A stretch of DNA of 64,000 nt, from the NCBI GenBank assembly GCA_037043235.1, contig JAWRVZ010000016.1:5687001-5751000 (forward strand), given 5' to 3'. Below are positions 12,501-20,674 of this stretch, one piece after another. The notes under the pieces are model-generated. The model had not been told where the DNA came from. It did not search any database and worked only from the letters and a program-made list of their open reading frames with translations. Source of the stretch: Rhodeus uyekii (lineage: Eukaryota > Chordata > Actinopteri > Cypriniformes > Acheilognathidae). Position numbers and translations under genes: made by a program. The stretch's first letter is position 1, and each line of letters opens with the position of its first letter.

Positions 12501-13789
12501 GGGTCTGTGTGTTTGGTCTCAAAGGGAATAAATCTGCATTCATACCCATTCACGGAGAATATCGGCCTGTTTTTGTTTGCAGAGCGTTGGCATATCCGTG
12601 GAGTTCTGCAGTCATATAGTGAGGGCTTTCTCTGTCAGTACGAGGAGCTCGCGGGTGGAGCGGGCGGAGGAGGCGCTGGCACACATGGGCAGCTCTGTGA
12701 GTCGGGTTTCTTGCACAAACATGCACAAGATGCAGATATAATGGTTTAATGAGATCTGCTGATCTGCCCCCGCAGGTGTTTAGCGGCATCACCCTCACGA
12801 AGTTTGGTGGGATCCTGATTCTCGCCCTGTCCAAATCCCAGATCTTCCAGATTTTCTACTTCCGCATGTATCTTGCAATAGTGCTTCTAGGAGCTGCTCA
12901 CGGCCTCATCTTCCTGCCCGTGTTACTCAGTTATGCAGGTGATTATTTATTGACTTTAACGTTCACAATTCATTCTGCTAATATTGAAACAAACCGAAGG
13001 CAAAAAACTTTCGTTTTAAAGAAATTGACAGAAATCTGTCTCAATGTGGTGATAAAATTCTTAGAGGTTTACTGTTACAATTAAAACACGAAAGCTGTGC
13101 GATTTATTCCTTAAAGCTTTTTACTTTGTTAAATTTATTAAATTCTGTATCAATTCCTTTTAATTTTTGGCAAACAATCTGATTCATCTTTTAAAATGTA
13201 AGGTTTTATACCTTCATTGGACTTAAATACTAAAGCTTTCTCAAAATGGTAGTAATCAAATAGAACAATTAAAACGTACATTTCATTTCTGAAATAACAT
13301 TTCTTAGGGCTATATTTTAAGAAGTGTTAGTTTGACTTGATAAGTGTGTGTGTCTAGATATAAATGGATTGAAACAAATTTAGAGGAAAAAAGTACTTTA
13401 AAACAGACTTTTAATTATTTCTTTTGTATAAATTCCTTGATTTTATGTAGTATAAAGATTAATTCTAATAGTTTTAATTTAGACAATTTATCTTATAGAT
13501 TAAGTTCAAGTTCCATGATTTCTTTAATTTAACCATTAATACTGACTGGAGAAAATATTACTAAAAATGGAACAAATGAAAATCTAGAACAAATGAAACT
13601 TTGAGAGGGGGGGAATGGGGACGTTTTCATAGGGCTCTAGCAAACTATAAGCTTTGTATGAATAAAAGATGAGATTGTCTTTGATTTGACGAAAGATCTC
13701 TCTTCACAGGCCCGTCTGTAAATAAAGCCAAAGTCATGGCGGCTCACAGCAGGTCTGTGGGTTCAGAGAGAGAGCGACTCATCTACTAA
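1..13789 (+). CDS. npc1: npc1, NPC intracellular cholesterol transporter 1 (3' part, 16 exons)
   Basis: Exons: 1-41 (partial), 609-711, 1682-1871, 4140-4322, 4439-4553, 5087-5214, 6099-6233, 6396-6485, 7467-7657, 7956-8071, 10058-10187, 10591-10791, 11763-11994, 12583-12696, 12776-12938, 13710-13789. Every intron is GT-AG and all phases agree, giving 736 residues and a stop. The product is the late-endosomal/lysosomal multipass membrane protein that accepts cholesterol from NPC2 and exports it. The window covers the end of the middle luminal domain, the sterol-sensing domain (exons from 1682 to 5214), the cysteine-rich C-terminal luminal domain (7467-10791) and the last membrane block. The tail ends ERERLIY, keeping an acidic [DE]xxxL[LI] lysosomal sorting pattern where human ends in RLLNF. 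Recognition is from recalled human NPC1, with near-identity over long stretches. If the gene has 25 exons as in human, these are exons 10-25. No disabling change was seen. Confidence 0.97.
488..571. repeat. (TA)n-rich microsatellite in npc1 intron
   Basis: Runs of TA interrupted by TATT and TTTTGTG, lying 40-120 bp before the acceptor of the exon at 609. The rest of intron 42-608 is AT-rich with nothing recognised. Confidence 0.85.
609..711 (+). CDS. npc1: npc1 exon
   Basis: Acceptor tctag at 604-608, donor gtaagt at 712. Encodes TTYNNASALVITFPVNNY and onward to AWEKV, in the middle luminal domain just before the sterol-sensing domain. Phase 1 in, phase 2 out. Human NPC1 has the same ALVITFPVNNY core. 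Confidence 0.96.
1190..1480 (-). other. unassigned antisense ORF with splice-acceptor-like start
   Basis: I do not recognise this. On the minus strand an open frame runs from an excellent acceptor (pyrimidine-rich, ending tatttgcag just above 1480) to TGA at 1192-1190. It encodes about 96 residues, including PPPYGQMMLKLHFSIEQTNP. Composition looks protein-like rather than low-complexity. It lies inside an npc1 intron, antisense to npc1. It could be the last exon of a nested gene, an old gene relic or chance. Confidence 0.25.
1682..1871 (+). CDS. npc1: npc1 exon (start of sterol-sensing domain)
   Basis: Acceptor cacag ends at 1681, donor gtaaga at 1872. Encodes FINFVKSYENPNL and then SAERSIEDEIDRESSSDV, leading into a membrane helix (TIVISYIIMFVYISLALGH) that begins the sterol-sensing region. 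The codons are GC-richer than the flanking introns, as expected for a conserved exon. Confidence 0.97.
2038..2280 (-). mobile_element. L2-type LINE 3' end fragment (antisense)
   Basis: Begins with the reverse complement of the L2 tail (tcaag, then ctttatttatgtagcgcttt and a tttcaaagca block), the same tail architecture as the full LINE ending at 25110. It is an insertion in an npc1 intron. Confidence 0.6.
2357..2655 (-). other. unassigned antisense ORF in npc1 intron
   Basis: I do not recognise this. Minus-strand frame of about 98 codons after an acceptor-like ctcag at 2660-2656. It contains FGVFQGKLSSKYTISLDKHF and NSTRFYWLLSDGKP and ends at a TGA. It sits on the same strand as the ORFs at 1190-1480 and 2788-3030. 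No clear donor was found. Confidence 0.22.
2788..3030 (-). other. unassigned antisense ORF in npc1 intron
   Basis: I do not recognise this. Minus-strand frame of 80 codons, including NNRVTNFVFSSGKLFGALSK, ending in TAG. Same strand and same intron as the ORF at 2357-2655, 130 bp upstream of it in the antisense direction. May be chance. Confidence 0.18.
3226..3793. mobile_element. MITE with 13-bp perfect terminal inverted repeats
   Basis: AGTTGGCTTGAGA at 3226-3238 is exactly inverted at 3781-3793. Further partial inverted similarity continues inward. There is no coding capacity; it lies in the npc1 intron 1872-4139. The superfamily is not certain. Confidence 0.65.
4140..4322 (+). CDS. npc1: npc1 exon (sterol-sensing domain)
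   Basis: Acceptor gtgcag ends at 4139, donor gtgtgt at 4323. Encodes VDSKISLGIAGILIVLSSVA and then the IEVIPFLVLAVGVDNIFI core, the most conserved part of the sterol-sensing domain. Both edges are phase 0. Confidence 0.97.
4439..4553 (+). CDS. npc1: npc1 exon (sterol-sensing domain)
   Basis: Acceptor gttcag ends at 4438, donor gtatgc at 4554. Encodes RDERMAEEELHQQIGRILGD followed by VAPSMFLSSFSETVAFFL. It corresponds to the human [20 protein letters not shown] segment, a loop plus a membrane helix. Confidence 0.96.
5087..5214 (+). CDS. npc1: npc1 exon (sterol-sensing domain)
   Basis: Acceptor caacag ends at 5086, donor gtgaga at 5215. Encodes ALSTMPAVRTFSLFAGLAVF and then LQISCFVSLLGLDIRRQE, the last helices of the sterol-sensing domain. 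Confidence 0.97.
5261..5650. mobile_element. palindromic MITE (teleost 'GGATAGTTCA' type)
   Basis: Left end AAAGGAATAGTTC followed by TTTACTCACCCC; right end GGGGTGAGTAAATGAGG and GAACTACTCATTT in inverted form. It resembles the Angel-like foldback elements common in teleosts. It fills much of the npc1 intron 5215-6098. Confidence 0.55.
6099..6233 (+). CDS. npc1: npc1 exon
   Basis: Acceptor ttccacag ends at 6098, donor gtaagt at 6234. Encodes a cytosolic loop (NRTDILCCVKLSDGPQEKSE) and then CLFRFFKKIYAPFILKDWVR. The loop residues differ from human as expected for a variable segment; the second half is conserved. Confidence 0.95.
6396..6485 (+). CDS. npc1: npc1 exon
   Basis: Acceptor ctacag ends at 6395, donor gtacgt at 6486. 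Encodes VAVFVGMLSFSIAVVNKVEI and then GLEQTLSMPD, the membrane helix that leads into the cysteine-rich luminal domain. Both edges are phase 0. Confidence 0.95.
6486..7466. other. npc1 intron, no feature recognised
   Basis: AT-rich intron with a 10-G run near 6591 and no element I could identify. Confidence 0.6.
7467..7657 (+). CDS. npc1: npc1 exon (cysteine-rich luminal domain)
   Basis: Acceptor gtcgcag ends at 7466, donor gtgagg at 7658. Encodes DSYMLDYFRNLSEYLHTGPP, then VYFVVEDGHDYKTAEGQ and NAVCGGVGCSNNSLVQQIY. It carries two conserved luminal cysteines and a potential N-glycosylation sequon NNS. Confidence 0.97.
7956..8071 (+). CDS. npc1: npc1 exon (cysteine-rich luminal domain)
   Basis: Acceptor ttttcag ends at 7955, donor gtaaac at 8072. 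Encodes SKISNAPSSWLDDYFDWVKP and QSSCCRYHNTTGAFCNAS. The CC pair and FCNAS are characteristic of the NPC1 C-terminal luminal domain. Confidence 0.97.
8670..9405. mobile_element. pogo/Tigger-like DNA transposon, non-autonomous (736 bp)
   Basis: Terminal inverted repeats CAGTAGAACCCCGACTTACG (left) and, in reverse, CAGTAGAACCTCGACTTACG (right), flanked by TA on both sides (8668-8669, 9406-9407). An internal stretch near 9170-9270 reads in part like a degraded HTH region (ELIGKYGSG). It sits in npc1 intron 8072-10057. Confidence 0.8.
9640..9960. repeat. MITE-type fragment related to 47183-47689
   Basis: Segment 9880-9950 (TTTGGTGCGCACCAG, GTTCACACTT, GCACTAACAGAGCGATT) matches 47570-47640 with few differences. 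The AGGGTCGCATCTT motif at 8579 is shared with 47422. The pogo-like element at 8670 probably split an older copy. Confidence 0.5.
10058..10187 (+). CDS. npc1: npc1 exon (cysteine-rich luminal domain)
   Basis: Acceptor ggtcag ends at 10057, donor gtaagt at 10188. Encodes VDKSCVHCRSMTSSGKLRPN and then FMHFLPMFLSDNPNINCGKG, matching human CVRCRP and FLPMFLSDNPN. It follows the repeat-filled intron 8072-10057. Confidence 0.96.
10591..10791 (+). CDS. npc1: npc1 exon
   Basis: Acceptor tgcgtag ends at 10590, donor gtaaac at 10792. Encodes GHAAYSTAVDIKENNTDVGA, then TYFMSYHTILKTSADFIDAL, ending SYRVFPY. This completes the C-terminal luminal domain. Confidence 0.97.
11060..11700. mobile_element. MITE with CCTGGTTTCACAG ends, carrying a nested insertion
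   Basis: CCTGGTTTCACAG at 11060-11072 is inverted exactly at 11688-11700. Internal halves (AGACGGGATCAGGCC and GGGATTAGACTTGAG) are also related. A second element at 11185-11646 interrupts it. It lies in npc1 intron 10792-11762. A related copy is at 59947-60115. Confidence 0.65.
11185..11646. mobile_element. nested MITE with CTAGGGATGT ends
   Basis: CTAGGGATGT at 11185-11194 and its inverse ACATCCCTAG at 11637-11646 are bracketed by the direct repeat TAAAA (11180-11184 and 11647-11651), consistent with a target-site duplication. No coding capacity. Confidence 0.6.
11763..11994 (+). CDS. npc1: npc1 exon (C-terminal membrane block)
   Basis: Acceptor tgtacag ends at 11762, donor gtgagt at 11995. 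Encodes SIFYVFYEQYLTIVSDTAFN, then helices through VNMFGVMWLWNISLNAVSLV and NLVM. The preceding polypyrimidine tract is T/C-rich (11739-11757). Confidence 0.97.
12102..12256 (-). repeat. tRNA-derived SINE, copy 1
   Basis: On the minus strand it begins with a tRNA-like head (CCTGTAGCTCAAACAGTAGA, then GGTTTGATTC as a B box) and ends with a tail (GCTTTGGATAAAAGCATCTG, CAAATGC). Near-identical copies lie at 18016-18170 and 46785-46936. It is in npc1 intron 11995-12582. Confidence 0.75.
12583..12696 (+). CDS. npc1: npc1 exon (C-terminal membrane block)
   Basis: Acceptor tttgcag ends at 12582, donor gtgagt at 12697. Encodes SVGISVEFCSHIVRAFSV and then SRVERAEEALAHMGSS. Recalled human sequence has SCGISVEF; here the second residue is valine. 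Both edges are phase 0. Confidence 0.96.
12776..12938 (+). CDS. npc1: npc1 exon (C-terminal membrane block)
   Basis: Acceptor ccgcag ends at 12775, donor gtgatt at 12939. Encodes VFSGITLTKFGGILILALSK, then SQIFQIFYFRMYLAIVLLGA and HGLIFLPVLLSYA, the final membrane helices. Confidence 0.97.
12939..13709. other. npc1 last intron, no feature recognised
   Basis: AT-rich intron with no recognised repeat or ORF of interest. A GT run near 13345 and a short G-rich patch at 13605-13620 are the only features. Confidence 0.6.
13710..13789 (+). CDS. npc1: npc1 last coding exon with stop
   Basis: Acceptor cttcacag ends at 13709; stop TAA at 13787-13789. Encodes PSVNKAKVMAAHSRSVGSER and then ERLIY. The cytosolic tail keeps an ExxxLI pattern that could act as a dileucine-type lysosomal signal, although it ends differently from the human tail. 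Confidence 0.95.
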
Positions 13790-14900
13790 CGGCTCCGCCA
13801 GCTCTACGTTTTCATGTTACACACTTCAGCAGATTTACCTCAGGACTCTCCTCTGGGTGTACAGCTTTTCCTCTCAACACCCACCAGATAAACCTGAACT
13901 CTGACGGCAGACTTCGGACAGTATTGAAATGATGCAAGTCTGTGAGTGGAAGAGACGAGTCATTTCCTTGACTGCGCGTGAACCTCCTCAACCAGCTGTA
14001 ACCGCAGTCGCTGTGGTTAACCAACCCGACACATCAAAAGAGACGAAAGCAGCAAGAGGGCAACTTTTTTTCTTTTCTTTCGTTTGTATGAATGAGTGTA
14101 AGAAATATGACTAATCATTTCTATTTATTTGTGTGAATTTCATTTCAGGTTTTGTTCGCATTTTTCATTTAATTAGTTAAATTCACACATAATGGAAGAA
14201 CTGTCAGCCACGGCGGACGATCTCTTGATGTGTTGCGACGCTATGACAAGAATGACATGTTACATGAGCCGCTGGCAGTTTGCTAACGCTACCAGAACTG
14301 CTTTTCAGATGCAGTAAAACGGCGTTAGTCTTCGTTAATTTAGTAAGTTGGGAAAATTAGTGCAGTGGGACAATTTAAATATTATTTTTTTAAATGTTTA
14401 CTCGAGAAAGGGAGCGTTAGCATTACTTTAGTGACTTGAGCCGCTTGGCTAAACTGAGGGTTATTTAACCAAAACACAAGTGTCCGGTTCAGCATCACCG
14501 TTTGGTGTAAACTCACATTCCTCAGGATTTTCCTGCTTAATTCAGTTACTAACACAATTAGAAAGCTTCAGAAAGGCTGCTAAACATGTTTTGGTACCTC
14601 ATAAATGCGGTCGGGGGAACACTGTTGTATGCCGGAGGACAAAATGTTTTGGCGTATTAACAAAGTTCTTTTTGTTTTTTATGGAGATGTGTTGGGATTG
14701 ATGTGGACTGGGGGTTTGATGTGATGTTGCTAATGTTTATGAACTTTTTTTAAAAAGATTGTGTGCCTCATAAGTGTAATAACAGTCTAAAGGATATGCT
14801 TTATGGGTAACAATCCTTGATTTGAAAGATTTTTGAAATAAAGTACAGCTACTAATTTATAATAAATGGAGATTTTTTCATTTTTTGTGCTTGTGAAAAT
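13790..14900 (+). other. npc1: npc1 3' UTR (inferred)
   Basis: Non-coding sequence after the npc1 stop, with two AATAAA signals near its end and T/G-rich sequence just after them. The extent is inferred from those signals only. I saw no repeat family in it. Confidence 0.55.
14837..14842 (+). terminator. npc1 candidate polyadenylation signal
   Basis: AATAAA about 1.05 kb after the stop codon, with a second AATAAA at 14861-14866 and a T-rich stretch from 14874. These are the first such pair downstream of the stop, so probable 3' ends fall near 14860-14900. Confidence 0.5.
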
Positions 14901-16765
14901 GTTTAGCACACTTTCGCCTACTTTTAAAAAGACATGCTTGGGGAAATTACGCTCTAAAAGCGTGAGGGCGGAAAAGGTAAGAACTGCATTTCATGTTTTA
15001 GGACATGTCAATTAAAAATATATAATAATTTACATAAACTATTAAAGTCCCAATGAGAGAACAGTGTCCTCATCTGCTCACATGTATATAATGTGGATCA
15101 TCAAAAAGGTGAAAACTAAATTTGATATTTTAGTACATTAAGGACATTTAACATTTATTAACGTTTTCGCACCTGGAAAGGATTAAGGTGCTTCATCCGT
15201 CCTTAATTCATACAGCCTTTCCATGTAAAGGTTTATAAAGGGAGTTGATGCTTCACAAGGTTATTTTTATTGGCAAGAGCTGCTTTTGTAAGAGAGGGAG
15301 AGAGAGAAAGGGTTTCTGGTGGTCAATAAGGAAATGGAATAATAATATTTGCCAGTTTAATTGGCAAATCCATCATGACAGAGAAATTGTAGAAAGAAAA
15401 CGTGTTGGATTGTTCTGCGGCTGCTTTTTCCTCCAGTCATGTGAGTGAAAACTATGATAGGAGGAAGAAATGGTTATAGCAACTTCCGTTTAATGCCGAC
15501 TTTAAAATGTGCTGACAAGCATTTACTTTAATGTCTTTTCTGTTGAATCTTGAATGTCATGCATTTAAATATATAGCACTTATACTTTTAAAATGTATAA
15601 ACTTGAACTAATGTCAAAAGACATTATAGAGTTCATATTTTAATCAAGCAGGCCTTCACATGTATGTTAGTCAAAACACCAAAAATATGTCTTTAAATAT
15701 GACAAAACCATTATTTAAAATGCTTAATGTATTTAAAAGTGTTAAGAAACGGTCATTAACATGAACTCACTGAAGTGGTCTTTTGTTTGATTGGAAATAT
15801 TACCGGAAAGTACAGATTAAGAATGTAAAACTGTACTTTAACATTTGTAGTTCACGTCAAAAATACATTCAATAGCTACAATTCACAATAGGATGGTCGA
15901 CACAGATGACCATTTCTAATCTGTTAAATTTAAGGGAGGAAAATGTGTTTCTGTGGGCAGTAGATGCAATAAATACACCTGTAATGATGCGTGTATGCAC
16001 TTTGTTTAAATATTTCTCTGAGGTGTTTCTTCGGTTTCATTTTTTTTTAACGCTGTAAACGACTCAGTGCGTGACTGAACCGAATGAATCAAACTGAATC
16101 ATGAACCATGACCAAGAATGATTCATTCTCGAGTCTGCCGTTGTTAGTTCTGACTTTAAACATCCGATAGAACAAAAAAAGCATGATTGTTGTCAGGAAC
16201 AAGTGATCCTTTGGCATTGATTTTTATTTTATACCCCAGGTGGCGCCAGATACTCTTTAATCGACTCTGACAAACGAGTGAATCAGTGTCAGTGCACAAC
16301 ATCCCTCCTGACCTACTAATCACATCTGCGGATCCGTCACACAAATGCCTGTATTAGCTTTTCTATAGCTTTTATGATGATTTGTCATCACAACCCCTCC
16401 TAGATATCTTAAGATTAAAATGTTGTTTGTTGTGCGCACAGGTCCAAGAGAGCTTTAAACGGCTCAGGAAAAACAGAATACACCATCATTATAATAATAA
16501 TAGGGATAAAAGAGCATTGTAGCCTAAGAGCTATGGCTGACCTGAGCTGACTGCCTCCTCAGAATTGTTGTTACACAAGCTGCCAATTCATCATTTATTA
16601 ACGTTTCTTTCTTGCCCCATGTGGTGGAGAGACAATGAAATATTGATTTCCTCTGCTTTAGGCTGGGAGTAAAGATTGGGTTCTCGTTTTTTATGTAACA
16701 TTTTGGATCGTCTAGCATTGAGTCCCCGTCTAGCAATAGCAGTAGACAGAAAGTGAGCTTATTTT
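14901..16765. other. intergenic, nothing recognised
   Basis: AT-rich DNA just beyond npc1. Only short non-homologous ORFs and a GA-rich run at 15293-15310. I see no gene or clear repeat. Confidence 0.5.
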
Positions 16766-17095
16766 AAAGGGATAGTTCAGCCAAAAACAAAATACAATTC
16801 TGTCATTTATTCAACATTTACTTATGTTGTTCCAAACCCATATGAGTTTCATTCTTCTGCTGAACACAAAAGATGACATTTTGAAGAATGTCAGGAACCA
16901 GACGGTTGATGACTTCCATAGTATATGTCTTTTATTATTATTTTTTTCTACTGGATGTCATCAACTGTCTGGTTACCAACATTCTTTAAAGTATCTTCTT
17001 TTACATTCAACAGAAGAAAGAAGCTTATGCAGGTTTGGAACAACATAAGGGAGAGTAAATGAAAATAAATTAATTTTTGGTTGAAATATCCCTTT
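16766..17095. mobile_element. complete palindromic foldback MITE (about 330 bp)
   Basis: Starts AAAGGGATAGTTCAGCC and ends GGTTGAAATATCCCTTT. The two halves are inverted copies (TTCCAAACCCATATGAG versus CATAAGC..AGGTTTGGAA; CAGACGGTTGATGACTTCC versus GTCATCAACTGTCTGG). It has the organisation of teleost Angel-like elements. Half copies occur at 28478, 58549 and 30897. Confidence 0.75.
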
Positions 17096-17264
17096 ACAAT
17101 CTGCACTGAAATGAGGAATGAAATCAGTTCACATTACAAAGGTTTTGTTCAAAAGGCTGAAGGAGTCTTACATCTTCCTCCCACTATATGACCCTGGTAA
17201 TGTTTTGCCTTTTTTTTTCTTTATGCATTCTTGCACTCCTTCCAAAAATTCCTAGAATTATACT

Positions 17265-17621
17265 ATGACTAAGATTGTAACAAAACCAACCTTATTTTAT
17301 TGGACAGTTGAAGACTGGAAAAATGTTGCCTGGTCTGATGAGTCTCGATTTCTGTTGAGACATTCAGATGGTAGAGTCAGAATTTGGCGTAAACAGAATG
17401 AGAACATGGATCCATCATGCCTTGTTACCACTGTGCAGGCTGGTGGTGGTGGTATAATGGTGTGGGGGATGTTTTCTCTGCACACTTTAGGCCCCTTAGT
17501 GCCAACTGGGCATCGTTTTAATGCCACGGCCTACCTGAGGATTGTTTCTGACCATGTCCATCCCTTTTTGACCACCATGTACCCATCCTCTGATGGCTAC
17601 TTCCAAAAATGCTGGCATTGA
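17265..17621 (+). pseudogene. Tc1-like transposase fragment
   Basis: An open frame of 118 codons holds a Tc1-family catalytic-domain start: EDWKNVAWSDESRFLLRHSD (first catalytic Asp), then GRVRIWRKQNENMDPSCLVT and GGGGIMVWGMFS. It ends after YPSSDGYFQK, just before the expected QDNAP motif with the second Asp, and lacks the N-terminal HTH. It is therefore an inactive relic. A sister fragment is at 58740-59540. Confidence 0.85.
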
Positions 17622-18015
17622 AATGCACTGTCACTGCGAATGCTGTTATTGCTGTTTCATTAGGCGTTAAAGAAGAACACACAACTCACGCAATACAGCT
17701 CCACAGTTTGCAAACTCACAATTTTAAGTTTCAGCTCTGTCACAGTTAAAGCAATCTGAGGATTTTTTTTTTTAAATAATAGCAATAATAATAATAAAGC
17801 ATGAAAGCTGCAAATATTTAAATAAAAATCACCCTCCGCTGTTGACCTTCCCAGTATAGTATATAAAATGCCAACAATATTACCTACAATTAATATGTGT
17901 AATCCAGACACTTAAATAAAACAGCATTATTTATTTGAACGTGCCTTTTTAACCAGTAATTAAAAATGTGTGTTCCTTTTCCTGTTCTTAAACACAATTA
18001 GGCACTTGTACTTCT

Positions 18016-18170
18016 TACATTGATGCATTTTGCAGATGCTTTTATCTAAAGTGACTTGCATTGCCTTCAAGAAGCACATTGACATTATAATCAGTTCTTG
18101 CTTTCCCTGGGAATCAAACCCACGACGTTGGTGTTGCAAGCGCCACGCTCTACTGTTTGAACTACAGGAA
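18016..18170 (-). repeat. tRNA-derived SINE, copy 2
   Basis: Same head-to-tail structure as 12102-12256 in the same orientation, with scattered substitutions (GTAGTTCAAACAGTAGAGCG in the head, TTTAGATAAAAGCATCTG in the tail). Confidence 0.75.
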
Positions 18171-19820
18171 AGTTTCACAATCACCACTGATAAATAAGCG
18201 TCTGGAATTCAGTGTCTTCTCTTTGCGTCATTGGCCCGCAGTTACTGGGGTCATTTGACAGGAGAGAAAGGAACTGGATAGCCAATAATATAACCATCTC
18301 AAGTGCAGGAGGCTGGGATCAGATTCATCTAATGAATTTTTTGTGAAGCGAGTGCATGCCGTTTCGTTCAGTGCAACCTCTGGCCGAACTTCAAGAGGTC
18401 ACTTTCAATTAGGCCCATTGAAAATGCTTTCAAGCATTCCTTGTTTACAAACTGCCTCATGGAGGCACATGGAGCGGAACCAAGCGGGTAAAACTGAGTC
18501 AACGCACGCAGCCGGAGGAAGGAGATAAACTGCCACCTCAGCCAAAATTCCTACCATTTGAAAAGGAAGCGAAGGGACGCACGCACGCATACCTTGACGA
18601 TTTACACATATTTCTCCACAATGAGGGTGACCAATGCGTGTCCAGGAAAGATTCAGGAATTCCAAATCAGGAAAGGGCCTTTATTTCAGGCTGAAGGGGG
18701 AATTAGCTGGTGAATGGGGAGGGCTAAGCTACGCACATGGTGTCCGCGGTCAGGCCCGTGTCTTTGTTTTTATCATCGCTGCATGAGACTGGTGTGACCG
18801 GGCCTTGTTTACCTTGGAGCTGTGTCAGAATTCACTCTCCGCTTGAAACCCTTCCTCTCGATTGCATCAGAGCTTTGGGAACGACATTTCAGAGCCGTCT
18901 GATGTTTTGGCTGCTGCTCTCAAGTTCTCAGTACAAACTCTAAGGAACTTTTGCTAAAATATGCATTTTTAGCAAGAACTGCTTTTTGGTTCATATTTAG
19001 ACAGATACTCCACTTATAGAAAACAGCTTTTTAGCATTTTCTTAGTGTGTCTGGATGAATTACAATGAAATAAGCCTGGTCTTTCTGGCATGCTTAGATT
19101 TAAATCCTTTAAATGAAAATACTTTTGACGAATATATACGTGGTTTACTTTTTGTTGCAGTCATCAGTTTATAATCGAAAAGAAAGCTGTCAGCAGACGT
19201 TTAGTGCTGATGAAATCGGCCCATAACACTGAACAATGGAGTGTTTGCTCACCTGTCAAATAACAGAGCTAATCTCTGCGATGTGTGTCAACATCAGCTG
19301 GACACTCGCGATAAACAGACTTTAGGCTCAAAAATGTGAATTTTTTTCCTCTCTGTAAAAGAAAGTTTTAGTGATAACAGTTTTCTTGAGAAAGCTAAAG
19401 TTGAGTTTTGTGAGGGAATGAGTGCAGTTAAAACTGGGAGGAAGGAAAACGAGGAGGGTGTTCTGGCTTTCTGCAATACAACCTCAGAACCACTTTTTTT
19501 TGTATGTACTAGCAGTTTATACTATTTTAAGTGCTTACTATTCTATTTATTTATTTGTATTAATTTCTAGGAACGCTTTAGTTAATAAAAGTAATCTATA
19601 CTAAGGGGATCTTTAATGCCCCAATCTGATTGGTTGACGAATGTTCTACGGTGTGCGATTAATTTCAGGGAAATGCACAGCTAAAGTAGTTCAGGCTGGT
19701 CTTTACCGCATTACAGTTCCACATCACTTCACACAACGATAATGACCAAGCAAATAAATATAGTTACAATAGGATATAAACATACTTGCCTGCTCTCAAT
19801 ATACAACACTCTCACCATAC
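18171..19820. other. intergenic, nothing recognised
   Basis: No gene, RNA or clear repeat seen. Several short ORFs have no recognisable content. Confidence 0.5.
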
Positions 19821-19823
19821 AAT

Positions 19824-19851
19824 ACACACACACACACACACACACACACAC
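19824..19851. repeat. (AC)14 microsatellite
   Basis: Uninterrupted AC dinucleotides. Confidence 0.95.
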
Positions 19852-19989
19852 TCCCAAAGAATGGTATTGTCAGCAATGATATTTCTCACTAACAAGGTAA
19901 TAATTATTAATGCTGTTCTTGAAACAGATAAACTTACACACAGATACAAGTCATTCACATGCACTTGATCTCTTTCTCTCTCTCTCTTT

Positions 19990-20340
19990 CAATTCAATTC
20001 AGAAAGCTTTATTGGTATGGCAAAAACAAAAATTGTGTGTTGTCTAAGTATTAAAACAACATAGAACATCATTTTGGACATCTGAGCATTATAGTGAGAA
20101 AACTCAATAAAGACAATATTATATATACATATCACTAAATTTAGCAATTATTAATAACATATAATAAAATAAAATATAGAAAGAATAATAGTAACAATCG
20201 TGTAACAACAGCTGAATTTGAACATTATATTCACTAGTGTGGGCCTAATGGTTTTGGACTCTTGGCTCTCGTTGTCCCTCAGGAAAAGGCAAGATGTTAG
20301 ACATTTTGAACATTTGGCTTTTAACAATTAACAATTGAAC
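19990..20340 (-). mobile_element. LINE 3' end fragment (antisense), AATTC-type tail
   Basis: Begins CAATTCAATTCAGAAAGC followed by TTTATTGGTATGGCAAAA. This is the reverse complement of a tail in which AATAAAGCTTTCTGAATTG precedes short repeats, as in some teleost L2-like LINEs. It abuts the 5' end of the LINE at 20370, suggesting one element landed next to or within the other. Confidence 0.4.
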
Positions 20341-20674
20341 AATTAACACAACCAGAACTGATTGTTCCAGACGGACTGTTTTTGACTGCTGCACTGCTGT
20401 TTCCTGTCTGCTCGAGTGGATTGCGTTTGCAGCATCGTATAATTTTTTGTTTTGTTTTAGATCTTAAACTCTTTGTTTCGTTCGTTTATATTACTAAATA
20501 CAATATTAGATTATTTAATACACTGTAATCGTTAGCTTTAATCTAAGCCGCTAAACGCGTTAGCATTGTGCTATTTTACTGTCCGTGCATACAGCGTTTT
20601 CTCGCTCGTGCCTTTTTTTTCCCGACTTCATCAAACAACTGGTCAACAAGTTGGATCAACACGCGCGGTGAGTC

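Noticed and set aside
17265..17621. Active Tc1 transposase
   Set aside because: Lacks the DNA-binding part and the second and third catalytic residues; no inverted ends were found around it.
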